Positions 11,301-21,227 of a stretch of 64,000 bases of DNA are shown here, one piece after another. The notes beneath the pieces are model-generated. The model worked only from the letters and a program-made list of their open reading frames with translations, did not search any database and was not told the DNA's origin. The DNA comes from Amphibalanus amphitrite. Its lineage: Eukaryota; Arthropoda; Thecostraca; Balanomorpha; Balanidae. How positions within the stretch are numbered: position 1 is the stretch's first letter; each line of letters starts with the position of its first letter. Position numbers and translations under genes: made by a program. Location of the stretch: NCBI RefSeq assembly GCF_019059575.1, contig NW_024881986.1, forward strand, positions 345,501 to 409,500. Direction: 5' to 3'.

Positions 11301-14300
11301 TCTGAAGCGTCTCGTCGCGTAATTTGGGGCGTAGAACACGATGGTGACATTCATTTTATCATATGTGTACGTGTTTGACTCAAAAAGTTCAATTTACTGC
11401 CTGGACGTCGGACCCGGCGGCCGCAGTGCACCTGCACACGTGCGGAGAGGGGCGCTGGAGGCTACTCTGGAGCTTCTGCCATTCCGCGGCGCGACTGCTG
11501 GCAAAACGGCGGCGATTGAGGCGGTTGGGAACAGCTGCAGCAATGGTGATGGCGGTGATGGCGACATGGCGGTTTGGGACTTCATCTCAGCGCGGCCGCC
11601 GCCCAGGCGCCGCTGCGCCCGGCTGCTCAGCCACCTACCGGATGGCGGGGTGGCCCTTACGGCCCTCACGCCCGTTCGGTCTGCGGCCACGTTGTGGGGT
11701 GGCGGTCGCGGGGTTAGCGGCGTTGGACTTCGTCCTTTATCCAGACTGCACCGTACCATCTGAACGGATGGATCTGCCAAGAAAGATGACATCCAAGGCG
11801 GCTATGAGGCGATCACAAAGCTTCACCAAGAGCTTCTCCTTCATGGGGCCGGCCGGCCGTTAAGTCGCAACACCGGCTGCCGAGTGCCAACAGCTGCGTG
11901 CGCTGGCGCCGACGCGTTGTGGGCCGCGCTGCTGACGCCCAAGCTGCGATATCAACCATCTATGAATAAGTTGGGTACCTTATGGGGCAAATCTTGCGCA
12001 TCTTTTGATAAAAAAATTTGACCGGGTCATGTCAGGTCACGGAGTTATGACGTCACAAAGGGAACAGCCTCCGGCCGGATTTTCACAAACTGAGTGCCAA
12101 CGCCCGAGGTTTCCTGCCGGTGGTACGGACATCGGTTGATGGATCGTAATGAAACTTCCCATGCATGTTGGGGCAAGTATTGGCTATCATATGGTATAAG
12201 AAACTTGACCGGGTCAGGTCAGGTCACGGAGCTATGATGTCACAAGAGGAACAGCGTCCGGTACTATTTTTGAAAAGCGCCCGAACCACTATTTTGCTAA
12301 TTCTTGTCACCTCAATGGGAATATGCAGCAATATTAGCTTCTATAGGGAGCAAATGGACCTCCCAAATCCAAAAATACAATCAGATTTCAAAAATTTAAA
12401 TTTTGATTTTTCGAATTTCTGCCGCCGACTGTGACCTTGCCGACTTCCGGCGCTCCCAACGCGCCATTTTTAGAGCTAGGGAAACGAAATACATACCAAA
12501 CGATAGAGAATTGATCAAGGAACACGATAGTGAAGGTTTCAAGTCGATATCTCCCACCGTTTTGCCGCAATCGCCGCGGAAAGTTGAAAAAGTTTGATTT
12601 TTTTCGGAAAATTTTACCTTTGACCGGTCAAAAGTAGGTCAAATGTTGACCTAGGACCAAAAAATATACCACCAATCGCGAGATCTCGGCGAGAGCAATC
12701 CGTTGGTCTTTTCCGCTAAGCTCTACGACGCTCCGTTTTCAAACGCCAAGGGGGGTCGCACCAACCCCCCCCCCTGCATGGGCGAAGGTGGCAGATCGCC
12801 GTTTACGGGCGAGGGTTAAAGGGACCCTCCCACCTTAACATTAGTTTTGAGTTGAGATAGCCAAGTTTGCGGCCAGGCTCAGAAACCACCATTTATCCTG
12901 GTCGCAACCCCCGCAGCTTTATGGTGTTCAAGAAATTTCTTCCCTTTACTTGCAGGGTGGGACCAGCGTGGTCCCTTTCTCTTAACCATTACGGGAATCT
13001 GATGACGTCATCAGGCTTTCGAACGTCCGTTAAATGTTTGACTAAAACGTTTTGTAGCACGCGGTGGTATATGCTGCTTTGCGCGCAACAAATGCCGCAC
13101 TTTCAAATAAAGTCGCTAGGAACAGCGGAGATCCCAAAAAGTAAACAAAAGTAAAAGTCTAATATCTTGAAAACCGGTGAATATTTTTCGATGAAATTTG
13201 GTAGATATTCGTTTTTGCTCTTTCTGAACCCAGCGACATCACTTTCATGCCAATTCATTAACTTTTTTGAAGGTGGGAGGGTCCCTTTAAATCGCGCAAT
13301 GCAATTGAACCATGGTAAAGACAATGATAAATGAACTGAGAGCTGACATGCCCCATGCTTTGTGTGTGTATGTGTGTGTGTGTTTTTTTTTGTTTTTTTT
13401 TTTGGCGAGTCGATAAAAGTGGTTTTGGACACTGGATGAGTTTTTTAGGGGTGTGGTGAGGGGGGATGTAATTCCACAGACTTTCTGTCAGATTCACTAA
13501 TGCAGTAGGTCTGTGCGGTGTTTAGTTATCGGAGCATTCTTTGAAAGTCGTGAATAGGGCCACCGAGTACCTAAAGCCGTGATATTCCCCCACAAAAACT
13601 TCTTTTAAATAACCGGGGATAGGTACATGAGCAGAGTAAATGCTATTACGAACGCCTATCACAATGCTGAGCGAATAGGAAAATCCATAGATGGAGAATT
13701 GTGCCGCGTTACGGGTGCTCGGGCGCAGCCAATCCACCGTTACCCCAGCGGTGACCTTGACCCGCATCGTCTGTCTCGGCTCCAAAGCCAAACCGGCGTG
13801 GAATTGGGAGCGTTCGAGCACTCATGGTCCAGCGCAATTCTCCACCTAAATCCATTCCTGATACACATTTGCTTGCTCATAGTCATGTAACCCCGGTAAA
13901 TTCACCCAACTTTCATATTGGTCGCTCCATAGACAGATGGCCACAGAGATCAACTTAAAAGGCCATTGTTGCATTCATTTAGTGGAGATCATTAAAGAGC
14001 CGTGACAGGCCACAAGTCGCGTGACATCATACGTGTAACGACCAATGACGTCGGCCTGCAAAACCCAATGGAAGTGGCTAGCAGCGTGCAATAAAACAGG
14101 GCGCTGCTTTCTAAATGTCTGTCGTGCGCCATAAATGAATATATTCTTTGTAGCCTGGCAACTCAGTATCTTTTTTTAACTATTGTACTAGTATTTAATA
14201 ATTTCATAATTTTATAATTGTGCTTACGCTTTATGTTGATATTAGTGATAAATCCTTAGATAAAGTAAATCGATGTGATATTTAATAGAAAAATAGCAAA

Positions 14301-17300
14301 CTAACGCACCATTCATTCGAAAGCTGGGGAACCTACTAAAAAGAACTACTAAAATTCCTGAGGAACCAAAGGATCAAATGGGGATTAAATAGACGCCTGC
14401 TATTCCGTCGTGAAAACGGCCTGTGAGAACCTTGCCCGCGTCATCTTCGATCCAGACTGGGTCGACAATGCCCGTGCTGCTCACAGCGCACCATGCAGTG
14501 CATCGGGGCGGGTGCAGCTGATGTTCTGCGACCTCGTCTGAGGGCTTCTCGCTCCAGATCCGGTTTTCCAGATCAGATCCAGATCCAGATCCAGATCAGC
14601 GCCTTTGTGTCAGAACAACTGAATTGGTTTCGAAGTAGAACTGCACTATCTTAGCCTTTTCCTTCGTACAGTAATACGGCATGATGAATGAAAGCACTGA
14701 TGCTGTCAACTACATAGGGCCTGTTCCATTGGCTCCTCTAACCTCCTCAAAGCTCCTCAAAGCTCATGAAATCGTTCCAGTGGCTCCTCCAACCTCCTCA
14801 AAGCTCCTCTGAAGCTCGCCTCAAACCTCCTCTAACCTGCTCCGAAATGAAAGGTGGTTTTTCGGATGAGGCTATGGACGACACAAATGGCGCGGCAAAT
14901 ACAAAACAGATGCACCGTGCTTCCTAGTTATCGGATGAAACTAGGCAAGTTAGCCGATATTCGAACGCATTTTATTAACCGTCGTGCAAATATCGTACCA
15001 GAGAAGTGAAATGGGTGAAGGTTGAAGGTTGAAATGCGTGAAATGCGTTTATGAGTGAAATGCGCCAGGATTGCAAACATTTTCTTTCCACAAACAGCTG
15101 ATACCTCCTCTGAACTGCGTTCCAGTGGTCACCGAAATCGGGACGAAATACGGCCTCCTCCAACCTCCTCAAAGCTTATCTCATCTTTTTTTCTGAGGAG
15201 CCAAAGGAACAGACCCATAGGGTCTGTTCCTTTGGCTCCTCAGAAAAAAAAGATGAGAGGAGCTTTGAGGAGGTTGGAGGAGGCCGTATTTCGTCCCGAT
15301 TTCGGTGACCACTGGAACGCAGTTCAGAGGAGGTATCAGCTGTTTGTGGAAAAAAATGTTTGCAATCCTGGCGCATTTCACTCATAAACGCATTTCACGC
15401 ATTTCAACCTTCAACCTTCACGCATTTCACTTCTCCGCTACGATATTTGCACGACGGTTAATAAAATTCGTTCGAATATCGGCTAACTTGCCTAGTTTCA
15501 TCCGATAACTAGGCAGCATGATGCACCTGTTTTGTATTTGCCGCGCCATTTGTGTCGTCCATAGCCTCATCCGAAAAACCACCTTTCATTTCGGAGCAGG
15601 TTAGAGGAGGTTTTAGGCGAGCTTCAGAGGAGCTTTGAGGAGGTTGGAGGAGCCACTGGAACGATTTCATGAGCTTTGAGGAGCTTTGAGGAGGTTAGAG
15701 GAGCCAATGGAACAGGCCCATATTTCCAAAAAACTATTCTTTCGTCTCGTGTATTGAACACGTGAATTTAACCCTCGCACGACCAGGCCATTTCTCATAA
15801 CACGAACGACCAGGGGGGGGGGGGGTTGTTACGACCCCCCCCTGGCGTTTCGAAACGGAAAGTCGTAGAGCTTAGCGGAAAAAAACCAACGGATTGCTCT
15901 CAACGAGATCTCGCGATTGGTGGTATATTTTGTGGTCCTAAGTCAACATTTGACCTACTTTTGACCGGTCAAAGGTCAAATTTTCGGGAAAATAGACTTT
16001 TTCAACTTTCGGCGGCGATTGCGGCAAAACGGTGGGAGATATCGACTTAAAACCTTCACTATCGTGTTCCTTGATCAATTCTCTATCGTTTGGTATGTAT
16101 TTCGTTTCCCTAGCTCTAAAAATGGCGCGTTGGGAGCGCCGGAAGTCGGCAAGGTCACAGTCGGCGGCAGAAATTCGAAAAATCAAAATTTAAATTTTTG
16201 AAATCTGATTGTATTTTTGGATTTGGGAGGTCCATTTGCTCCCTATAGAAGCTAATATTGCTGCATATTCCCATTGAGGTGACAAGAATTAGCAAAATAG
16301 TGGTTCGGGCGCTTTTCAAAAATAGTACCGGACGCTGTTCCTCTTGTGACGTCATAGCTCCGCAACCTGACCTGACCCGGTCAAATTTCTTATACCATAT
16401 GATAGCCAATACTTGCCCCAACATGCATGGGAAGTTTCATCACGATCCATCAACCGATGTCCGTACCACCGGCAGGAAACCTCGGGCGTTGGCACTCAGT
16501 TTGTGAAAATCCGGCCGGAGGCTGTACCTCTTATGACGTCATAACTCCGTGACCTGATATGACCCGATCAATTTTTTTTTTCGGCAAAAGATGCGCAAAG
16601 GTTGCCCCAGAGGGTATTGAAAATTTCAGCCCGCTACGACAAGCCGTTTAGCGTGCACTTCGAAAAAACCTCAGGGGGGGGGGGGTTGATACAACCCCCC
16701 CCTAGGCGTTCTAGGGTTAAATGCAGTAAGTACCTCCAAATACCAAAACAAATGTGTCAACATTTTCAGAAACACCCTGTACAAGGCGTAAAACAATGTG
16801 GTATTCAAAAAAGCCTTGTTATACAAATACAGAAGCAACGTGTACCAATCCCATCGCCTTTTTTCTTCCACCGGTATTTAACTGATCGCATAGGGGATGT
16901 ACTGATTAGGAGCCGGAGCCGGAGCCGCCGGAGCCGGACCATTTTACTCGGAGCCGGAGCCGGAGCCGGAGCCGCCATGACATTTCACCCGGAGCCGGAG
17001 CCGGAGCCGATTTTTTTCTCCGGAGCCGGAGCCGGAGCCGGAGCCGTCTGAAATTTCCACGGCTCCGCATCCCTGCTTAAAATTAATACCATCTCATCCT
17101 TGTCGCCATAATGTAGTGACCGACGTCGCTATCTCCTTCTCGTGCCGCATCGCCTGCCCAGCCAGAGCCTCGTGTCCCTTCACCGAAGACTGTATTCACC
17201 TTCTCAAGCAGTCCCCTTTATGCCCTCCGCCCACGTCCGCAAAAACCGTCGCGCAGTCACCACTATAGAATACAACACAACTGTGGCGCACAACAAACTG

Positions 17301-20300
17301 AATCGTCTCTTCCAAGGCCGCGGATAACGCAGTCACTAAATCACTGCCGTATCCGATACTACACTCCTTTTCCGCTACGACACAACTTGCGACGGCATTG
17401 TGTCGCAACTTGCGACGTGTCGTAGATGGACTTGCGACGCCCTGGATCCCCCCGGCCTCAGCTATTGATAAGAGCAAGTCTACACAAAACGTATATCTTA
17501 GAATTAAGATATCGTTTACCTAAGATCGCGTCAATTTTACGACCTCTCTGAAAAAAAATTGAAAAGCTCCCTTTTGGACGAACGTCATTCTAAACACTTT
17601 CAAACATCGGATTACAAGTAAACATGACACACTGAACCGAAAAATGGCACCCGTGACCCCTCGCTATGTCCCTGAGGTCATCCCAGGTCACGAATGGTAA
17701 CCAACAGTTTTCGGCTAATAACAGCTTTCATGGTATAGGCACGCTAGAACGATGAAAGTGTCTTAGATGTGTTCCGCTCGACGATGTGGATTACGGATCG
17801 ACTGATATGCAGTACGCCCTGTCAGGCCATGGCCTTGACCTGAGGTCAAATTTTAAAGTTGACCTTTTAAGATCAAATTATAGTTTATTCGATGTGTTTT
17901 GATGATAGGAATACGGTGCTGCTCAAAGTAAAGTTGTGCTAATTTTTTATAGTAAAAAGTTGTTACCGAAAATCTGTTTCCACAAAAAACGTCTATTTTG
18001 ACAGTTTCTGCCCTCCTGCAGCATAAACCGTAGAAGCTAGGTTAAATCTTAGAAAATTAGTCAGGAAAAGCGTTAAAAGAGCCATTGAGTGCGCTTTTTC
18101 AGCGGGGCTCTATCCGTTCCTGAGCTATGCGCCGATTTGTCGAAAATTGTCGAAGTTTGACCTGGAAAATGGCGACACTTTATCTTTGGTGACCTCTGGT
18201 GACCTGACCATTGACCTGCCCTTAAATGTGACAGCAGTAATTTCTTCATTATTTTACGCTCTTTCGAACAGCACCTACAGCGTGTCGCTACGTGGCCCAG
18301 GAGCCGAGTTAGTAGGGAGTTGGACTGGCCAATTTCACCACTGGCCACTTTGATCACTGGCCATAACGATCATTTCCACAAATATGGCCTACACATTCCT
18401 TGGACACTTCAAACACAGGACACTCCATCCATATAGCCTCTTTTGGACAATATGAACCAGCTGGCCTGTGTGAAAATATCCTATTTGCGGCCAATTGGCC
18501 ACAATAGGACAATGAAATTTTGGGACGTTATGAACCATGTACCCAAGGCACTGGTCATTTCGAACACTTGGCACATCATGCCCTGGACATTATGAACCAC
18601 GGCCAGAATGAATGCTCCCCGTTCAAACACCCCCTCCCCAGTAGGGCTTTGAAATCCAGGACCCCAGAGGGTCGCGGGTTAAAAACGCCCCCCCCCCCTC
18701 CGTCACGACGCGGGTTTACGGATAATTGTATCCCTCTTCACAGGATCCGGGATGACTGAAACGCCGGTGGATCACCCCCGATGGCCGACGTCTGGACTGG
18801 ATGTTGTTATACGGCTAGCGACGGACACACTTCTGGACCAGCTGGCTGTTTTGGCGACCCACACAGTCACAGGACTGGCAATAGTTGGTGAGCAGCAGCA
18901 TGAGTAAAGTATAGAAAGTTACGAAGTGTTGTGTATGTTGCATTATGAACGGGAGATGTTACTCTTCTGTTGTCTCAAATTACTCTAAAAGAATACAAAA
19001 CTCATTGCGCCTGTCGTCCGGCTCTCGCCGGTATTGCATGCCTGTGGTGTCGCGACTGGGGCGCTAATTCATCGTTCGGTTAGGCACCTCAACAGCGACG
19101 AGCTCGATTTGCTCGAGGTTAACCAGTTAGAAGTGTGGCCCACATCAAGGAGTTCAGATTAAATGCTTGTGAGTTGTGGAGAACCCGATATTATGCGTTA
19201 CGCGCTTCGTAATTATTTTATCTTACTGCTGGGATCTAGGCCACGGTGATCGCAACGTGTGTACATAAGCACTTATGGCTTCTGTATTTATGTTTTACAG
19301 ACTCACCTTTCGTGACACCGGAAGCGACGGTACGCCTCCTGGCTGCCCTCATCAGCTTGAAGGACGTCACTTTTATCGGATCCGGCGTCATTTGCGACAC
19401 TGTGCTAGCCGCCCTCCACGTCTGCTGCCAGCTGGATACGGTGCAGCTCAAAGACACCCGGCCCCTCACGGACATCCCTGCCCTGACCCAGTCAGAGGTG
19501 GCAGCGGTCAGCAGGTCAGTCGGCCGGACGGCGACGGCGGATATTAGGTGTATCTGGATAGACCGCAATAACCCCAGCGATAACCGTATTCGTTGGAGGT
19601 ATACATAGGAGTACGGGCACAGGGACGTTGAAAATGAATAAAGCAATACAGACACTTTGATGCAAGTAATTAAATGTATATGAACACAAACAGACAGACA
19701 GACGGACGGGCAGATACGTAACTGCGCTGGTACTATTTTAATATAATATAGAAATAATGTATGTGGGGTCAGGGGTGGCATAAAACTCATTGTATCGTGT
19801 GAAACATTTGTAGCAAACTGCAGCACCAGACTGGGCCAACTTGAGATGGCCGGAGGCACACATGTTCTGTTATGAACGACATTGTAAATACATGGTGTCT
19901 CCGTGTTGAGTCGACCGCTGGTGCCACTGTGTGACTGTGTCCCGTATACTGACCTGTTCTGTTTTGTTATGATCTGTTGCAGGATGGCAGTGACCTGCAG
20001 GAAACTGAAGACACTGTTAATTGGATCCTCAACTGAAAACTACCAGGCCGTCCTGACCGCCCTGCACGAGACAGACCTGGGATGTGACAGTGGCCAGTCC
20101 CGTACCATCGATTTCAAGGTCCCAAGTAAGTGACCTCTGCCTCTGACCACCCACACCAGCCGACACGGCGCCACCGGCCTCTCGGACACACACTGACGCA
20201 CGTGACGTCACCAGTACTGACGTCACACTTGGTGACGTGTATCCCCGTAAGTGGCGTCACGATATCAGTATCAGCCCTCATGACGTCATTACTCAGTGAT

Positions 20301-20481
20301 ACACACGTTGTCATTGTGTTCGTTTATGTATCTGTAGGTGACGTCATCAGTTTGAGTTGCCCCATGTAACATCACTAGCAATCAGTGTGTAATCTGACGT
20401 GTTCCGTTTCCAGAGTCTGTATACGACAAGCTTACCAAGCCTCCCAAACGCAGCAAAATCTCTTTGAAGTACTTTGGCTAG
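5349..20481 (+). CDS. F-box/leucine-rich-repeat protein, copy 1 (7 exons)
   Basis: Exons are 5349-5613, 5902-6099, 6271-6528, 18744-18887, 19301-19514, 19983-20125 and 20414-20481 (TAG). Every junction is GT-AG and the phases agree (1,1,1,1,2,1), giving 430 codons including the stop with no internal stop. The exon 1-2 junction builds an F-box: LLKMVLSKVDCRDMFRARR followed by VCRRWRSAVDD. Exons 3-6 carry irregular leucine-rich repeats such as LRELTLPAG and LERLDVSPP. F-box proteins join SCF ubiquitin ligases through Skp1, and the LRRs usually bind substrate. The start is uncertain: ATG 5349 is open, but an acceptor (CACAG) at 5389 matches the position where copy 2 would splice from a coiled-coil exon. 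Intron 3 is 12.2 kb of repeats, so expression is not assured. Confidence 0.72.
6529..7025. other. start of intron 3, repeat fragments
   Basis: Intron 3 of copy 1 begins here. From about 6925 a GTCGCAAGT-rich sequence starts. Its reverse complement recurs at 17370-17460 and a related piece lies at 8040-8110, so the TTAA element at 7026 seems to have inserted into an older MITE. Confidence 0.4.
7026..8023. mobile_element. TTAA-CCC element
   Basis: The ends are TTAACCCTATTCCTGGCGGG and its reverse complement, duplicating TTAA at 7026-7029 and 8020-8023. Bases 7340-7960 are the reverse complement of 4140-4760 in the element at 4085, while the outer parts differ. The family thus shares a core behind different termini. 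Terminal hairpins lie at 7041-7070 and 7951-7980. It is full of AGGTCA hexamers and has no real coding frame. Confidence 0.85.
8318..9503. mobile_element. CGACGTCGG inverted-repeat element, copy A
   Basis: The ends are CCCAGTAAACATGCCGACG and its reverse complement. Each terminus is an array of the self-complementary unit CGACGTCGGCC and variants (8330-8620 and 9260-9495). The middle holds a tRNA-like stretch and a unique 500-bp section. The whole element is repeated in inverse orientation at 21228-22434. Flanks suggest only a 2-bp duplication (AT). I cannot assign the superfamily. Confidence 0.75.
8645..8717 (-). tRNA. tRNA-like pseudogene inside repeat
   Basis: On the minus strand an A-box-like TGGTGTAGTGGCTAGCGC is followed about 35 nt later by a B-box-like GGTTCGAATCCC. 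The acceptor and anticodon arms pair poorly and the base before the likely anticodon is C rather than T, so this is a tRNA relic or SINE head, not a working gene. The second copy is at 22040-22112. Confidence 0.5.
9640..10795. repeat. TGACCT minisatellite with DR3 spacing
   Basis: The repeat unit is roughly 70 bp. Each unit contains TGACCTCTGTGACCT and usually GATGACCTCCGTGACCT, i.e. two TGACCT hexamers separated by 3 bp. Units differ by small substitutions and deletions. A retrotransposon tail interrupts the array near 10350-10500. The long minus-strand reading frame through it (9567-10355) is a by-product of the repeat period, not a gene. Confidence 0.85.
10351..10505 (-). mobile_element. 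truncated non-LTR retrotransposon 3' tail
   Basis: Read on the minus strand, a short unique sequence runs into CGAATAAACTGATT followed by about five CTGATT units, the microsatellite tail style of many LINEs. A 48-bp stretch (10459-10505) recurs at 10823-10870, so the insertion or the array was later duplicated. Confidence 0.55.
10926..11398. mobile_element. TTAA-CCC element, 3'-truncated
   Basis: It begins TTAACCCGGCAGTTGCTGG, with a palindromic G/C hairpin GGGGGCGTTAAACGCCCCC at about 10977-10995. It matches 53442-53960 almost base for base for about 140 bp and then in blocks. Its right terminus is missing; similarity stops near 11398, where a GC-rich sequence begins. Confidence 0.7.
11400..11950 (+). 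other. GC-rich island, possibly degenerate LRR exon
   Basis: This compositionally distinct stretch inside intron 3 has overlapping open frames, including 140 codons at 11341-11763. Phrases such as LDVGPGG and ALWAALLTPKLR resemble the LRR style of exon 3, but splice sites are not convincing. It may be a decayed exon of the same family or a captured fragment. Confidence 0.3.
11950..12819. mobile_element. TTAA-CCC element, left end degraded
   Basis: Bases 12000-12650 are the reverse complement of 15930-16600 in the complete element at 15768. The right end is intact (GGGCGAGGGTTAA, TTAA at 12816-12819), with a GGGGGGT/ACCCCCC hairpin near 12750. The left terminus is lost around 11950. The right TTAA is shared with the next element. 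Confidence 0.75.
12816..13290. mobile_element. TTAAAGGRR-type MITE (T2/Kolobok-like)
   Basis: The ends TTAAAGGGACCCTCCCACC and its reverse complement lie at 12816 and 13290, giving a 475-bp element with TTAA duplication. Such termini match the TTAAAGGRR consensus of T2 MITEs described from Xenopus and placed with Kolobok. There is no coding capacity. Confidence 0.85.
13522..13845 (-). pseudogene. unidentified ORF fragment, paired with 36528-36716
   Basis: A minus-strand frame of 99 codons contains AGLALEPRQTMRVKVTAG. A plus-strand frame at 36528-36716 carries AGLALEPQQTVRVKVTAK. The match spans about 35 residues and many nucleotide differences are silent, so an ancestral coding sequence seems to have been copied twice. 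I do not recognise the family; both copies look truncated. Confidence 0.35.
13850..14713. other. unassigned intronic sequence
   Basis: No gene is seen. A CAGATC microsatellite lies near 14560-14600. The rest is moderately AT-rich and shows no terminal repeats. Confidence 0.35.
14717..15216. mobile_element. 500-bp inverted-repeat MITE, first of a head-to-head pair
   Basis: The ends are GGGCCTGTTCCATTGGCTCC and the reverse complement of GGGTCTGTTCCTTTGGCTCC. It is flanked by ATA at 14714-14716 and 15217-15219. Three-base duplications with GGGNCTGTTCC ends resemble PIF/Harbinger-type MITEs, although their usual target is TWA. The interior repeats CCTCCTCAAAGCTCCTC-type motifs. Confidence 0.75.
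15220..15719. mobile_element. 500-bp inverted-repeat MITE, second of the pair
   Basis: This is an inverted copy of 14717-15216 of exactly equal length, sharing the central ATA and ending at ATA 15720-15722. Together the two form a palindrome of about 1 kb with almost no spacer. A few substitutions separate the arms, so either one inserted beside the other or the pair arose by inverted duplication. Confidence 0.75.
15768..16720. mobile_element. TTAA-CCC element
   Basis: It runs from TTAACCCTCGCACGACCAGG to CTAGGCGTTCTAGGGTTAA. Terminal hairpins are GGGGGTTGTTACGACCCCC (about 15818-15840) and GGGGGTTGATACAACCCCC (about 16681-16700), which differ in sequence but both pair. The core is inverted relative to 12000-12650. 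No transposase. Confidence 0.85.
16897..17076. repeat. GGAGCC hexanucleotide repeat in a hAT-like frame
   Basis: GGAGCC units form three blocks separated by short spacers. The right edge reads GGCTCCGCATCCCTG, a CAGGGATGCGGAGCC-type terminus seen in hAT MITEs. No clean 8-bp duplication was found. Confidence 0.55.
17490..18682. mobile_element. TTAA-CCC element, left-truncated, with insertion
   Basis: It is collinear with the element at 24499-25691 (for example CGCTACGTGGCCCAGGAGCC near 18286), and its right end GGGTTAA ends at 18682. The left terminus is missing. A 280-bp foreign stretch (about 18330-18610) breaks it. Its right edge lies only about 60 bp upstream of exon 4 of the F-box gene. 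Confidence 0.7.
18330..18610. repeat. degenerate TGGCCA / GGACATTATGAACC repeats
   Basis: Imperfect units such as GGACAATATGAACCA, GGACGTTATGAACCA and GGACATTATGAACCA, alternating with CACTGGCCA, replace part of the TTAA element relative to its paralogue near 25620. No terminal repeats are visible. Confidence 0.5.
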
Positions 20482-20559
20482 ACGACTATCTTCCCGGTGC
20501 GCGTATTTACAAATTGCAACCGAGCTCCGCCGTGGGGTAAGGTGGGCAGGGGTTTTCGC

Positions 20560-21227
20560 ACTACGGCTGCGGTTGAACTACCGTCTGTGGTAGAAACTTC
20601 AGGACGATGGCGCGTTTCATACGAAATCTGGCGCAATGTTTGTTTGCTTCTGAACTTGTACTGTTATTGCTGTGAATTCTTGAAGTGGGAGTGTTTCAAT
20701 AACAATTGGTGGATTATTTGAGTTTCTTTATATAAACATAGAATAGTATCATGAAACATTGTGTGGAAACTGCAAATACTGATAATTGATATGATCAATT
20801 ACTTAGTTTGGGAATTGATGCACATTTTGTAGAGATTTGTCTGGCAAATGGTGTAACAACCCTCAAGCCTATCATGATCTGAAGCTGTTGTAACAAATCA
20901 AAATTGCTTTGATGTTACATAGTACCTTGTTGGAAAGACTGGAGCATGGTTCAAGATGATGTGTAAAAATTCAAGATTGGTGCGAAAGCTTGTGACTGAA
21001 GAATGAAAGCAGTTCGATATGATGGCTCAATCAAACGTGGAAATGGACGTCAAAAGTAGAGTTTCAACGTTCCAGCATGTGAGAATAACTTCAGAAATTC
21101 ATAGTTTTTGTAGTATTGCATTCTTTTTATGTACAGTTATAGGTTTTGTTAGGGTATTTCAAATTCATTGTGTCAGTTGAGATATAGATGGATTGCGGAA
21201 AATTTTAGAATCATTGCATGGTAGCTA
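20560..21227. other. AT-rich interior of the 8-kb element
   Basis: No gene is found. The sequence is AT-rich, unique in this window and without long open frames; it may be original cargo of the inverted-repeat element. Confidence 0.4.

Noticed and set aside
11341-11863. Overlapping 130-166-codon frames
   Set aside because: GC-rich sequence open in three frames; no splice sites or clear homology, so reported only as a possible decayed exon.
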